Shown: one piece after another, positions 11,411 through 22,211 of the stretch
Layout: every line of letters starts with the position of its first letter
Numbering within the stretch: the first letter of the stretch is position 1
Source: Haematococcus lacustris
Taxonomy: Eukaryota > Chlorophyta > Chlorophyceae > Chlamydomonadales > Haematococcaceae
Direction of reading: 5' to 3'
DNA: 64,000 nucleotides
NCBI GenBank assembly: GCA_030144725.1
Contig: JASKMD010000012.1
Location: forward strand, 2,409,649-2,473,648
Notes under the pieces: generated by a model
The model's database searches: none
Told to the model about the DNA's origin: nothing
Seen by the model: the letters and a program-made list of their open reading frames with translations, nothing else
Made by a program: the position numbers and the translations under genes

Positions 11411-12133
11411 TCAACGTCACAACCCAACATTTACAGATGTCACAGCAGTAGCCACCCCAGGTGAGATGGTGATCAATGGTCGCACCTTGAAACATCCTCT
11501 GCATGGAAGGCAGATGCAATGTCCACATCCCATGTTACACGGAGTCGATTGGGGCCTGCGGCGATAACCAGACATAGCCAGGTACGGCACTTGGTCAGGG
11601 GCACATGACAGTGTTCAGGTATGCCCGTTCACATGTATGCCCTGTCTTGTACCTAACCTATGTGGCCAGCAAAGCCCCTTGCCAGACTTGCCTGCTGGTG
11701 CCACCAGCACATGCCCTTCTTCTCTCGCACTGCTCTCAGAGCCTACACATCAGGCAAGGTCGAAACAGTACAGGCTGTTCCTTGGCAGAGCAATGGCAGG
11801 GATTGCGATCTGCCTTGGCAGCCAGGGTTTTCTGTACAAATGCTGGGAGCGCGTGAGGGCATCATACATCATGCTGTGCTGGCTTCGTGTGTGCTGTGCT
11901 GGCGTCGGACCTTCTATCACCGGAGGGCCGGGCTTGCGGACGGATGTACCTGGAGTTGCTGCCGCTGGTTCAGGCTGGGCTGCCAACACTACAAGACCGT
12001 GTCCGTCGAACAAAGGGCGCAGTGCAGGGTTGAAATGCTTTGTCACATTCACTGCAGAGCTGACAGGGAGGTGCACCGGTGGCTCAATAGCTGCCTGCGC
12101 TGGCTTGTGCTTGCCAGATTGGTTCCCCATTGC
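11411..12133. other. No supported gene
   Basis: Short overlapping ORFs only. A plus-strand stretch near 11460-11570 (VINGRTLKHPLHGRQMQC...) looks protein-like but has no clear start, splice site or family. The region ends where the Fanzor-associated repeat begins. Confidence 0.4.
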
Positions 12134-12675
12134 GGTGCTCCCGCAGACGTGGTTTAGGTCCTAACTACAAAGATGGTGATAAGGCGCAGCCTGGGCTGCA
12201 CCTTGAGGCCCTTGGCGTAGTGCGTCGGTGCATTTAGGTTACTTTCGTGGTGTAACGTCACGGAATGACCGTGTTTATGAGCATGATGCTTGATAAGCAG
12301 CGCTGTGTGCAAAGCATAGAAAGCCTCGGCCTTCGTTGTGCACTCCAGTGAGATGTGCAGGTCTCCTAGCTATGTTTCCTGTAGCCAGTACCGTAGGCCG
12401 TGACCAAGTGCCGGTACACCCGGCAAACAGTTTGAATCAGTACCTTATGGCGTGTGGCTAGCTGCATGAAGCTTTAACGTTGAAAGTCTAGCAAAACTGT
12501 GGACTGTGTTTATGAGCATGATGCTCGATAGGTATTTGCGGTGCGTAAGTCAGACGTAAAAGCTTGCAACCAAGGCAGGATTGTGATGTGGGTTGGTCGG
12601 TTGGCTGGTCAGTTGTATCGTATTCTAAGGACCAGGACTCACAACTTATCGCTGCGTGGCGCATATATAAGGCTA

Positions 12676-12780
12676 ATGGCAAGAAAGAAACGTCGAGGCG
12701 TCGGTCGAGGCACAACAGCTCCCGACACAAGAGAAAGGCTTCGGGAGAGGCCCGCGCTGCCCGCAAGTAAATCACAGTGA
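12676..12780 (+). pseudogene. Internally deleted 5' fragment of the Fanzor ORF (copy 1)
   Basis: ATG at 12676 begins [10 protein letters not shown], matching MARKKRRTGVGG of the gene at 14879. After an internal deletion that shifts frame, the codons for [12 protein letters not shown] reappear, and a stop follows soon after. A TATA-like CATATATAAGG sits about 10 bp upstream. Only some 100 bp of coding homology remain before the GGGGC array. Confidence 0.7.
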
Positions 12781-12797
12781 GCCAGGAGGAATTGTAA

Positions 12798-14745
12798 GGG
12801 CGGGGCGGGGCGGGGCGGGGCGGAGGGCGGGGCGGAGGGCGGGGCGGAGGGCGGGGCGGAGGGCGGGGCGGAGGGCGGGGCGGAGGGCGAGGCGGGGCGG
12901 ATGGTGGAGCGGGGCGGGGCGGGGCGGATGGTGGGGCGAGCGGGGTGGGGCGGATGGTGGGGCGGGGCGGGGCTGGGCGGATTGTGGGGCGGGGCGGGGC
13001 GGGGCGGATGGTGGGGCGGGGCGGGGCGGGGCGGATGGCGGGGCGGGGCGGGGCGGGGCGGATGGTGGGGCGGGGCGGGGCGGGGCGGGGCGGGGCGAAT
13101 GGTGGGGCGGGGCGGGGCGGGGCGGGGCGGGGCGGATGGTGGGGCGGGGCGGGGCGGATGGTGGGGCGGGGCGGATGGTGGGGCGGGGCGGGGCAGGGCG
13201 GATGGTGGGGCGGGGCGGGGCGAAGCAGGGCGGGGCGGGGCGGGGCGGGGCGGGGCGGGGCGGGGCGGGGCGGGGCGGGGCGGGGCGGGGCGGGGCGGGG
13301 CGGGGCGGGGCGGGGCGGGGCGGGGCGGGGCGGGGCGGGGCGGGGCGGGGCGGGGCGGGGCGGGGCGGGGCGGGGCGGGGCGGGGCGGGGCGGGGCGGGG
13401 CGGGGCGGGGCGGGGCGGGGCGGGGCGGGGCGGGGCGGGGCGGGGCGGGGCGGGGCGGGGCGGGGCGGGGCGGGGCGGGGCGGGGCGGGGCGGGGCGGGG
13501 CGGGGCGGGGCGGGGCGGGGCGGGGCGGGGCGGGGCGGGCGGGGCGGGGCGGGGCGGGGCGGGGCGGGGCGGGGCGGGGCGGGGCGGGGCGGGGCGGGGC
13601 GGGGCGGGGCGGGGCGGGGCGGGGCGGGGCGGGGCGGGGCGGGGCGGGGCGGGGCGGGGCGGGGCGGGGCGGGCGGGGCGGGGCGGGGCGGGGCGGGGCG
13701 GGGCGGGGCGGGGCGGGGCGGGGCGGGGCGGGGCGGGGCGGGGCGGGGCGGGGCGGGGCGGGGCGGGGCGGGGCGGGGCGGGGCGGGGCGGGGCGGGGCG
13801 GGGCGGGGCGGGGCGGGGCGGGGCGGGGCGGGGCGGGGCGGGGCGGGGCGGGGCGGGGCGGGGCGGGGCGGGGCGGGGCGGGGCGGGGCGGGGCGGGGCG
13901 GGGCGGGGCGGGGCGGGGCGGGGCGGGGCGGGGCGGGGCGGGGCGGGGCGGGGCGGGGCGGGGCGGGGCGGGGCGGGGCGGGGCGGGGCGGGGCGGGGCG
14001 GGGCGGGGCGGGGCGGGGCGGGGCGGGGCGGGGCGGGGCGGGGCGGGGCGGGGCGGGGCGGGGCGGGGCGGGGCGGGGCGGGGCGGGGCGGGGCGGGGCG
14101 GGGCGGGGCGGGGCGGGGCGGGGCGGGGCGGGGCGGGGCGGGGCGGGGCGGGGCGGGGCGGGGCGGGGCGGGGCGGGGCGGGGCGGGGCGGGGCGGGGCG
14201 GGGCGGGGCGGGGCGGGGCGGGGCGGGGCGGGGCGGGGCGGGGCGGGGCGGGGCGGGGCGGGGCGGGGCGGGGCGGGGCGGGGCGGGGCGGGGCGGGGCG
14301 GGGCGGGGCGGGGCGGGGCGGGGCGGGGCGGGGCGGGGCGGGGCGGGGCGGGGCGGGGCGGGGCGGGGCGGGGCGGGGCGGGGCGGGGCGGGGCGGGGCG
14401 GGGCGGGGCGGGGCGGGGCGGGGCGGGGCGGGGCGGGGCGGGGCGGGGCGGGGCGGGGCGGGGCGGGGCGGGGCGGGGCGGGGCGGGGCGGGGCGGGGCG
14501 GGGCGGGGCGGGGCGGGGCGGGGCGGGGCGGGGCGGGGCGGGGCGGGGCGGGGCGGGGCGGGGCGGGGCGGGGCGGGGCGGGGCGGGGCGGGGCGGGGCG
14601 GGGCGGGGCGGGGCGGGGCGGGGCGGGGCGGGGCGGGGCGGGGCGGGGCGGGGCGGGGCGGGGCGGGGCGGGGCGGGGCGGGGCGGGGCGGGGCGGGGCG
14701 GGTTTCCCGCAGAGGCGGGGCGGGGCGGGGCGGGGCGGGTTTCCC
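12798..14745 (+). repeat. (GGGGC)n array, about 1.9 kb
   Basis: Pure GGGGC units from about 13233 to 14700 with two one-base-short units (near 13538 and 13672). The first 430 bp are a higher-order variant with interspersed GGATGGTG and GGAGG units. Each unit supplies a G4 run, so the plus strand can form G-quadruplexes throughout. Six-frame ORFs of several hundred codons here (GGAGR or PPRPA repeats) are artefacts of the 5-bp period. Confidence 0.97.
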
Positions 14746-14878
14746 GCAGACGTAGGTTTGGCTTGAAAGGACCCTGAAAGGAACAGAGAGGCACTGTCAT
14801 GTACATGTGTGTGTGTACATGTGTGTGACAAGCACGAAAATCCTTAGTATATGTAGCTGCCTCGCGTTGCTATTGTTT

Positions 14879-17767
14879 ATGGCGAGGAAGAAGAGACGAA
14901 CCGGTGTGGGTGGGCCTAGAGCAGTGCCGGAGGACCCGGACTTCGACATAGTTGACCGCGACGAGGCAGGCCAACCCGACTTGACCGAGGCACAGCGCAA
15001 AAGGAAGGCTTCAGGAGAGGCCCGCGCTGCCCGCAGCAGGAACAATACATTCCACGCAAGAAAGGCCAAGTTAGCCCACCTCATCGACCACCTCCCGCAA
15101 GCGCTTTGGGACGCCTTCCTTGACAAGGCTGTGCGCCCACGAGTGAAGACCATCAGCGAGCGAGGGGTGATTGGCAGCCTGCTGTTGGGCTTCCTCGTGC
15201 GCGACTTGTTTACCCTGCACGTAGCCGACCAGCTTGACGCGCAAGGCCAGCCACTGTCATACACAGACACAGACATTCCAGTCTCCGCAGCAGACATCCC
15301 GAACCTGAGCTGCAGGAATCTGTACCTGCAGCTGTGCCGCGGCCTGCCCGGAGAGGGCGAGAACACTCAGCCGAGTGCAGCAGTCGCTGCCGTGTTGGCC
15401 GCGCACCCCGACCTCAGTGCCCGCCTCGATGCAATCCCCCGCCACCTGTCCGACACGAACATGGTGGACCACGTCGGCAAGCAGCTGGAGACAGCTTTCA
15501 GCAACATGCTCACCCTGCTCTTCGCTGGCAGGCTGAAGAAGTCAGTGTCCCTGGCCGGGGCCAAGGTCCTGCTGGGCACCAACGAGCACCAGCGCCGATT
15601 CGGGGTGAGGGGGCTGGTTGGCGGGCACCTGCCAGCCTGGTCCAAGCGGCAGTGCACCTACGTGCGCCGTATGGTGTGCGGCTTGGAGGTCACCTGGCTG
15701 GTGGGGGAGGGTGGGGTGGTGGTGACTGCAGCCATGCAGGCTGAGGTGGCTTTGCAGCGGGGCCTGCTGGGGCTGGGGGAGGGGGAGAAGGTGGACGATG
15801 ACTGGGTGGAGGATCCAGCAAACCGTGGCCGGCTGCTGCGCCATGCGGTGCACACCACCAGAGAGATGGAGGCAGCCATGGCAGCCTGGCTGCTTGATAT
15901 GGTGCCTTGGGAGCAGTCTCAGCCCACCAACCTGTCGACGAGGCCCCCCCGCCCCCCCCACACCCTATGCCCTCACCCCCACCAGCAAGTGCCGTGCTCG
16001 GCACATCTTCATCGACACCAACGTCCTCTACGGCCTGATGAGTGACGCCCGCATGCTGGGGGTGCTGACGGAGGCAGGGGTCACCTCCTTGGACAAGTTC
16101 AGGAACGGTGCCCTACCTGACCCAGCGAGGCCGGGCCACTACATTGAAGGGCCTGCAAACAGCAAGGTGAGTGCTCCTTGCAGTCAGGTACCAACCTTTG
16201 CTCAGTCAGTTGCCATGTGTGTTGTCAACTGCCTTGTGCCTGCCTTGTGAGCCTTCAGCCAGCCTTCAGATGAGGTGCCTTGGTGGTGTTTATGGTGGCT
16301 GCAGGTGGCCAGCCGGTGGGATGCATTGCTGCCTGACCTTCGCCGCCAAAAGCTCGCCAGCCCCAAGCACAGATTCGATCAGGTCGTGCACACCGATGGA
16401 GTCGCCATCAGCGTGATGTTCCTGCGGCCCAAGCTTGCAGCGCCACCCGCTGAGCTGCCGCGGATGAGCAAGGGCATGGGCGCAGTCAACCCGCTGGCCC
16501 ACCTGCACGCGGAGTGGCTTGGCGTGGACCCGGGCAAGACGAATATGGCCACGGTGGCGCACGAGGAGCGCAGCGCCGACGGCTCAGTGGTGTCAGTGCG
16601 CCACTGGACGCTTACAACAGGTCAATACTACCGGGACAGTGGCATCACGCGGCAGACCCAGGCAACGAAGATCTGGCTGGCCACGGTGAAGACACAGCTC
16701 ACAGCCCTGTCACATGTCAGCAGCAAGCCCAGCTCGCTGGCCTCGTACCGGCGGTTCGCCGACACCGTCCTGGAGACGTACGACGCCATGTGGGCCGAGG
16801 TCTCGAAGCCGCGCTGGGCCAACGCCAGTTTCAGGCTGTACTGTAGCAAGAAGCGCGTGGTGGCTTCGTTCTGGGCCAAGGTAAGGCCCAATAACCCTAA
16901 CCCACGAGCTAGGCAGCAGCCAACCAAAGTCAGCTCACATGGCCAGCTGCTGCTGTTGTTGCCTCTGTTGCTGCTGCTATACCTGACCTTACACATGTGT
17001 GCCACTGTGTCTTGCTATATGTGGCTGCAGGTCAACAAGCAGGCAAGGAAGCTGTGGCCGGACCGCATCCTGGCCCTGGCCTATGGGGCAGCTGGCTTCA
17101 ACGGCAGTGGCACCATTGGCTGCAGGGGTGTCCCTGTCAGCCAGATGCGAAAGGAGGCAGTGAAGCAGTTCAGGCCAGAGCGTGTGGTGCTGGTGGACGA
17201 GTTCCGAACCAGCCGGGTCAGCTCAGCCGACAACACCCCCAGTGAGACCCTCATTGACACGCCGCCTGAGTCCTTCAGGTGAGGGGGTTGAGGATAGGGG
17301 GTTGTTGGCAGTGTTGGGAGGTGGTGGAGTCAAGGTTACTAGTTAGGGTCATGATGAAAAATCTTACAAATTGTCCCACGTGTCCATGCAGGTGGCTGCG
17401 GCCAGTGAAAAGCATGGCAAAGCGATCCCAGTCCGGGGCCTGATGTGCTCAACAAGCATCAACAACATCACCAGGTAAGCACAGACCCAACCCTACAAAT
17501 GTGCATGACATGAGCATGTTTCACATGACATGACACATGAAATTACGTCATGCATCTCCCACACCCATGTGCAGGTTCTATGACCGGGACGTGTCAGCCG
17601 CGCTGAACATCCGCCGCTGTGCAGTCGGCCCAGGGCCTCGTCCCACTGAGCTGTGCTACTGGACTAACCGCCCAGCCATGCCAAAGCCAGGCCAGCCAGG
17701 CCAGGAGTGGGTGGAGATAGCCGACAAGCCCCTGTTGCTCAAGTGGCAGCGCAAGCTGCAGCAATAG
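14879..17767 (+). CDS. Fanzor (eukaryotic TnpB-like) RuvC nuclease, one frameshift
   Basis: Start ATG 14879 (MARKKRRTGVGG, a basic NLS-like N-terminus). Proposed exons: 14879 to about 15945; to 16166; 16305-16880; 17031-17278; 17392-17474; 17575-17767, most bounded by clear GT-AG sites. RuvC-I is WLGVDPGKTNM (Asp codon 16527). RuvC-II is VLVDEFRTSRVSS (Glu codon 17199). RuvC-III is YDRDVSAALNIRR (Asp codon 17588), followed by RPTELCYW and a basic tail. This motif set defines Fanzor/TnpB OMEGA nucleases, which cut DNA guided by an RNA from the same element. The usual CxxC zinc finger between RuvC-II and III is not intact (only one Cys, GLMCSTS). Exon 5 is 83 nt where 84 would keep the frame, giving an early TGA, and the frame also changes at the poly-C tract near 15945-15960 (short intron or indel). 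It is either a recent pseudogene or contains sequence errors. Flanked by two direct repeats. Confidence 0.8.
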
Positions 17768-18009
17768 CCAGCTACAGCTCAAGACAATCCCAACAACAAA
17801 AAAAACAATGAACCCCTCACAAAGGGGATGTGTGTGGCACAGGCGCAGGCACTGGCAACAGGCACACACACCAGAAGGCTGAGCTGAAGTGGGCATTAGG
17901 GCACACTGTCGGTAGCCTTTACAATGATGAGCTTGCAGCCTGGTTCGATTCCAACTCATGCTTTGTTTTGGTGTAGCATGAGGGCTGTAGGGATTAAAAC
18001 AGCCAGAAT
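17768..18009 (+). ncRNA. Candidate guide-RNA region 3' of Fanzor (weak)
   Basis: In Fanzor/TnpB elements the guide RNA generally derives from the 3' end of the element. Here the 3' flank holds a small hairpin (CCCCT 17813-17817 with AGGGG 17823-17827), an exact RNA polymerase III B-box GGTTCGATTCC (17942-17952), and a TTTT terminator 13 nt later (17965-17968). A degenerate A-box-like TGAGCTGAAGTGGG lies near 17879. The T-arm around the B-box does not pair well, so this is not a normal tRNA. Whether an RNA is made is inference only. Confidence 0.2.
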
Positions 18010-18551
18010 GGTGCTCCCGCACACGTGGTTTAGGTCCTAACTACAAAGATGGTGATAAGGCGCAGCCTGGGCTGCACCTTGAGGCCCTTGGCGTAGTGCG
18101 TCGGTGCATTTAGGTTACTTTCGTGGTGTAACGTCACGGAACGACCGTGTTTATGAGCATGATGCTTGATAAGCAGCGCTGTGTGCAAAGCATAGAAAGC
18201 CTCGGCCTTCGTTGTGCACTCCAGTGAGATGTGCAGGTCTCCTAGCTATGTTTCCTGTAGCCAGTACCGTAGGCCGTGACCAAGTGCCGGTACACCCGGC
18301 AAACAGTTTGAAACAGTACCTTATGGCGTGTGGCTAGCTGCATGAAGCTTTAACGTTGAAAGTCTAGCAAAACTGTGGACTGTGTTTATGAGCATGATGC
18401 TCGATAGGTATTTGCGGTGCGTAAGTCAGACGTAAAAGCTTGCAACCAAGGCAGGATTGTGATGTGGGTTGGTCGGTTGGCTGGTCAGTTGTATCGTATT
18501 CTAAGGACCAGGACTCACAACTTATCGCTGCGTCGCGCATATATAAGGCTA

Positions 18552-18656
18552 ATGGCAAGAAAGAAACGTCGAGGCGTCGGTCGAGGCACAACAGCTCCCG
18601 ACACAAGAGAAAGGCTTCGGGAGAGGCCCGCGCTGCCCGCAAGTAAATTACAGTGA
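18552..18656 (+). pseudogene. Internally deleted 5' fragment of the Fanzor ORF (copy 2)
   Basis: Same structure as the copy at 12676: [13 protein letters not shown], internal deletion, [12 protein letters not shown] in another frame, stop just before the G-rich array. Confidence 0.7.
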
Positions 18657-18675
18657 GCCAGGAGGAATTACAAGG

Positions 18676-19505
18676 GCGGGGCGGGGCGGGGCGGGGCGGA
18701 GGGCGGGGCGGAGGGCGGGGCGGAGGGCGGGGCGGAGGGCGGGGCGGGGCGGATGGTGGGGCGGGGCGGGGCGGGGCGGATGGTGGGGCGGGGCGGGGCG
18801 GGGCGGATGGTGGGGCGGGGCGGGGCGGGGCGGAGGGTGGGGCGGATGGTGGGGCGGGGCGGGGCTGGGCGGATTGTGGGGCGGGGCGGGGCGGGGCGGA
18901 TGGTGGGGCGGGGCGGGGCGGGGCGGATGGTGGGGCGATGCGGGGCGGGGCGGATGGTGGGGCGGGGCGGGGCGGGGCGGGGCGGGGCGAATGGTGGGGC
19001 GGGGCGGGGCGGGGCGGATGGTGGGGCGGGGCGGGGCGGATGGTGGGGCGGGGCGGATGGTGGGGCGGGGCGGGGCAGGGCGGATGGTGGGGCGGGGCGG
19101 GGCGAAGCAGGGCGGGGCGGGGCGGGGCGGGGCGGGGCGGGGCGGGGCGGGGCGGGGCGGGGCGGGGCGGGGCGGGGCGGGGCGGGGCGGGGCGGGGCGG
19201 GGCGGGGCGGGGCGGGGCGGGGCGGGGCGGGGCGGGGCGGGGCGGGGCGGGGCGGGGCGGGGCGGGGCGGGGCGGGGCGGGGCGGGGCGGGGCGGGGCGG
19301 GGCGGGGCGGGGCGGGGCGGGGCGGGGCGGGGCGGGGCGGGGCGGGGCGGGGCGGGGCGGGGCGGGGGCGGGGCGGGGCGGGGGCGGGGCGGGGCGGGGC
19401 GGGGCGGGGCGGGGCGGGGCGGGGCGGGGCGGGGCGGGGCGGGGCGGGGCGGGGCGGGGCGGGGCGGGGCGGGGCGGGGCGGGGCGGGACGGATGGTGGG
19501 GCGGG
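18676..19505 (+). repeat. (GGGGC)n array, about 0.8 kb
   Basis: Degenerate GGATGGTGGGGC units to about 19110, then pure GGGGC to about 19490, with two one-base-long units near 19366 and 19381. Same family as 12798-14745. Confidence 0.97.
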
Positions 19506-19510
19506 GCGAG

Positions 19511-21045
19511 CTTCCCACGGATGTGGGTGCACACGTGGCTCTGTAGCTTGGGTACCCTACAGCTCGTGTGTACCTCCTGCTTGTGAAACTGGAGGTATGA
19601 CTGAAGCTGCTTTCCTGTCATCTTCATTGCCTCCTCGGCAGTTGTGTGGCCATAACCACGCCCCCCAAAGGCAAGGGCATGGGCCGCTGCAAGCCGCTCT
19701 TGGCACGCATGGTCACCCACATTAATCAACACCCTCCCCACCTTGTGCGCTGCATCTGTGATCTGGCGCTCTGCCTTTGCTGACCGCTGTGATCCTCCTT
19801 ACGCCGCACTTCAGGACGGAGCTGACCCATACGTTGCTGCAAATCATGAACATCCACAGTCTTCATGGCCTCCTTGCATGTGCGCAGGGACATCAACTGC
19901 AGCAGAGCTGGCAGCTCCATGTACCTGCCACCACCATGCTTCAGCAGCTGCAACAAGGACTCCAATGGGGCATTGGAGATGGGGCTGGCAAGGTAGTACT
20001 GTTGGAGGTGAAGGCGCAGTGCCATGGCACGAATGTCAGATGCATACTGACGCCAAGTGCCATGAGGGTCCTCTTGCTGCTGCAGCTGCTGCTCCTGCTG
20101 TTGCTGCTGCCCATCCTCAGAGGGCGGCAGCCGTACCTCGGCATGATACACCACATCAACCGCCACTTCCATGCGCGTAGCTGGGTGTGAGCTGCCGAGA
20201 GCAGCAAAGAGGTGGGGCAAGGCCATTTGAGCCTGCACATGATGCAGGTAGTAGGTCCACATAGCACCACAGTGCATCTGCAAATAGGTCGCAAGCTGCT
20301 GCTTCTGCTGCTCGCGCTGATCTGCTGGCTATGCAGACCTGCCAGAAGGGGCAATGTGTCCCAGGTCTCCAGACGAGCTAGCACATCCTGGGTGCGGCGG
20401 TAGAGCTCAAAAGTGTGCAGGCCGTCATCCTTGCTGGCCCACATGAGCTCGGGCACCAAGAAGCTCTCCCCAACCACTGCCACCACGCTGAGCCTGAGCA
20501 GCAGGCTGTTGTCCTGGAGCAGCTGGCTAAGGGTGACAGCCCATGGTGGAGACCGACCCTTCTGCCGCTCAAGCATCTGTGACACTGCATCTCTCGCATG
20601 CGCCCGGATGCGCAACATAGACACCGTTGAGCTGATGTAGCTGGCCCAACGGGTGCCACACGGCACTTAGGGCTTGGCGCCCCATGCTCCCGAGCCGAGC
20701 GGCACCCAATACTGGGCCAGCAAACTGGCAATGGATTCAATAGCTGGGCGGATGTCACCACCCAACGCAGCTAGCCCAGTCAGCAGTGTGTTGTGTATGC
20801 CGTGGCTATAGCAGGGCTGCGCCCGAATGCAGCCAGCCTGCCCCCTTGCTCTGCAGGGGCTTACTCATGCGGGCGACAACACCACCATATTCACCCATGT
20901 TCACAGCTGCACTGTCTGCTGTGATGCTGGCGATGCAGGCACTGTCGAGGCCGTGGAGGAGCAGCTCCTGCATTATGACCTGGACATGAGCTTCTGCCGT
21001 GCCAATAGGCAAGGGGATGATAGCCAACACATCAATGACTTGAGT
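19511..21045 (-). pseudogene. Decayed hAT-like transposase
   Basis: Reading the minus strand downward: [20 protein letters not shown] (the pattern of hAT transposase around a catalytic Asp, xTxDxAxxN..G), then YSHGIHNTLLTGLAALGGDI, an in-frame TAA at about 20670, and VPCGTRWASYISSTVSMLRI (the hAT TRWxS motif). A glutamine-rich linker follows, then SPISNAPLESLLQLLKHGGG and, at about 19741, [20 protein letters not shown]. The stop and frame breaks show it is not intact. A paralogous tail (VVVNVGDHASQQRVAAAATA) occurs in element A near 22940. The family call is from motif pattern only. Confidence 0.5.
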
Positions 21046-21059
21046 GGTGAGTCGGCCTG

Positions 21060-21602
21060 CCCCAGCCCCAGCCTCAGCCCCAGCCCCAGCTGCTGCCCCA
21101 TCTGCTGCCCCAGCCCCAGCTCCAACCCCATCTGCTGCTGCCGCTGCCCCATCTGCTGCCCCATCTGCTGCTGCTGCTGCCCCATCTGCTGCTGCTGCTA
21201 CCCCATATGCTGCCTCAGCTGCTGCTGCTGCTGCTGCTGCTGCCCCATCTGCAGCCCCAGCCCCAGCCCCAGCCCCAGCCCCAGCCCCAGCCCCAGCCCC
21301 AGCCCCAGCCCCAGCCCCAGCCCCAGCCCCAGCCCCAGCCCCAGCCCCAGCCCCAGCCCCAGCCCCAGCCCCAGCCCCAGCCCCAACCCCAGCCCCAGCC
21401 CCAGCCCCAGCCCCAGCCCCAGCCCCAGCCCCAGTCCCAGCCCCAGCCCCAGCCCCAGCCCCAGCCCCAGCCCCAGCCCCAGCCCCAGCCCCAGCCCCAG
21501 CCCTAGCCCCAGCCCCAGCCCCAGCCCCAGCCCCAGCCCCAGCCCCAGCCCCAGCCCCAGCCCCAGCCCCAGCCCCAGCCCCAGCCCTAGCCCCAGCCCC
21601 AC
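21060..21602 (+). repeat. (CCCCAG)n hexanucleotide array
   Basis: After CTGCTGCC-type units (21100-21250), perfect CCCCAG units run with rare single-base variants (e.g. CCCCAA, CCCTAG, TCCCAG) to about 21602. All reading frames give dipeptide repeats (PA, QP, SP, LG), which are artefacts. Confidence 0.97.
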
Positions 21603-21605
21603 CAC

Positions 21606-22204
21606 AGGGACTCTGCTCCCAGCCTACTCATCATACACCTGCAGCCAACAATTGATGTGCCTTTGGAGTGGTCTCAATCATCATGCGTTAGTCCAATATC
21701 TATGTTTCTTTGTTCTGATGATGCACGTAAGAGTCATCTTGGACAAGAGTGTATGGAGTTTGGCTGGAGCTCAACGGCGGTGGCAAAAAGCAGCAAAGAT
21801 GTTGAGGGGTGGGTGGGTTTGCTAGCCTGGCGCCCACCATTATAGCGATGTAGCGCTGCCGTAAACACTCAAGGGAATCCTGACATCCTCGCCAAGCGGC
21901 CTGCACCATCAAGAAGCTCGCGCAGCCATGTTTGCCGGACTTCGGTGGTGTGCGCCACCGACATGTCATGCATCGCTAACGGATAGCCAAGGACGTAGCT
22001 TACCAGTGTAGCTAACCACGGTCTCTGATTGGGACACATCCGGGGTCACATGTGGCTGCCCGCATCGAAAGACTCCGATGGCAATTCCAGTCTTACATAT
22101 AACGCGCATTACCACATTGCAGCAGACGCAACAAACGTTACATCAAGTGATGGATTAGATGGGCCGCAGTTGCATGAAGATTACCAACCCCATGTTGGGA
22201 ACGC
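21606..22204. other. No supported gene; remnant element end
   Basis: Nothing coding is supported. The stretch 22175-22208 (GATTACCAACCCCATGTTGGG) is the right end of another, older member of the A/B transposon family directly abutting element A. Confidence 0.5.
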
Positions 22205-22211
22205 CTGAGGG
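22205..22211. repeat. Target-site duplication, left side of element A
   Basis: CTGAGGG, repeated exactly at 24552-24558. Confidence 0.85.

Larger units (their letters stand above)
12134..14745 (+). repeat. Fanzor-associated repeat, copy 1 (direct repeat of 18010-19510)
   Basis: From GGTGCTCCCGCA at 12134 the sequence is nearly identical to 18010 onward for over 650 bp (same TTTAGGTCCTAACTACAAAG, same TATA-like CATATATAAGG, same small ORF) and then enters a GGGGC array. The array is 1.9 kb here against 0.8 kb in copy 2. The copy ends with two GGGTTTCCCGCAG motifs, the second followed by ACGTAGG. These resemble the left end CTCCCGCAGACGTGG as a direct rather than inverted repeat. The two copies flank the spliced Fanzor gene in the same orientation. 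Confidence 0.85.
18010..19510 (+). repeat. Fanzor-associated repeat, copy 2
   Basis: Direct repeat of 12134 onward with only scattered substitutions (e.g. CCGCACACG for CCGCAGACG) through the TATA-like box and the small MARKKRR ORF, then a shorter GGGGC array. It ends at GAGCTTCCCACGGATGTGGG, a diverged form of the right end of copy 1, and abuts the remnant hAT-like transposase. Confidence 0.85.

Noticed and set aside
12488..14831. ORFs of 540-770 codons on both strands across the GGGGC array
   Set aside because: They consist of a five-residue repeat dictated by the 5-bp period and occur in several frames at once; no non-repetitive coding sequence supports them.
17930..17970. tRNA gene at the B-box
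   Set aside because: The B-box and TTTT are present, but the T-arm and acceptor stems do not pair and no anticodon arm can be drawn.
20827..21655. Long (PA)n, (QP)n, (SP)n and (LG)n ORFs
   Set aside because: Artefacts of the (CCCCAG)n array, open in all frames.
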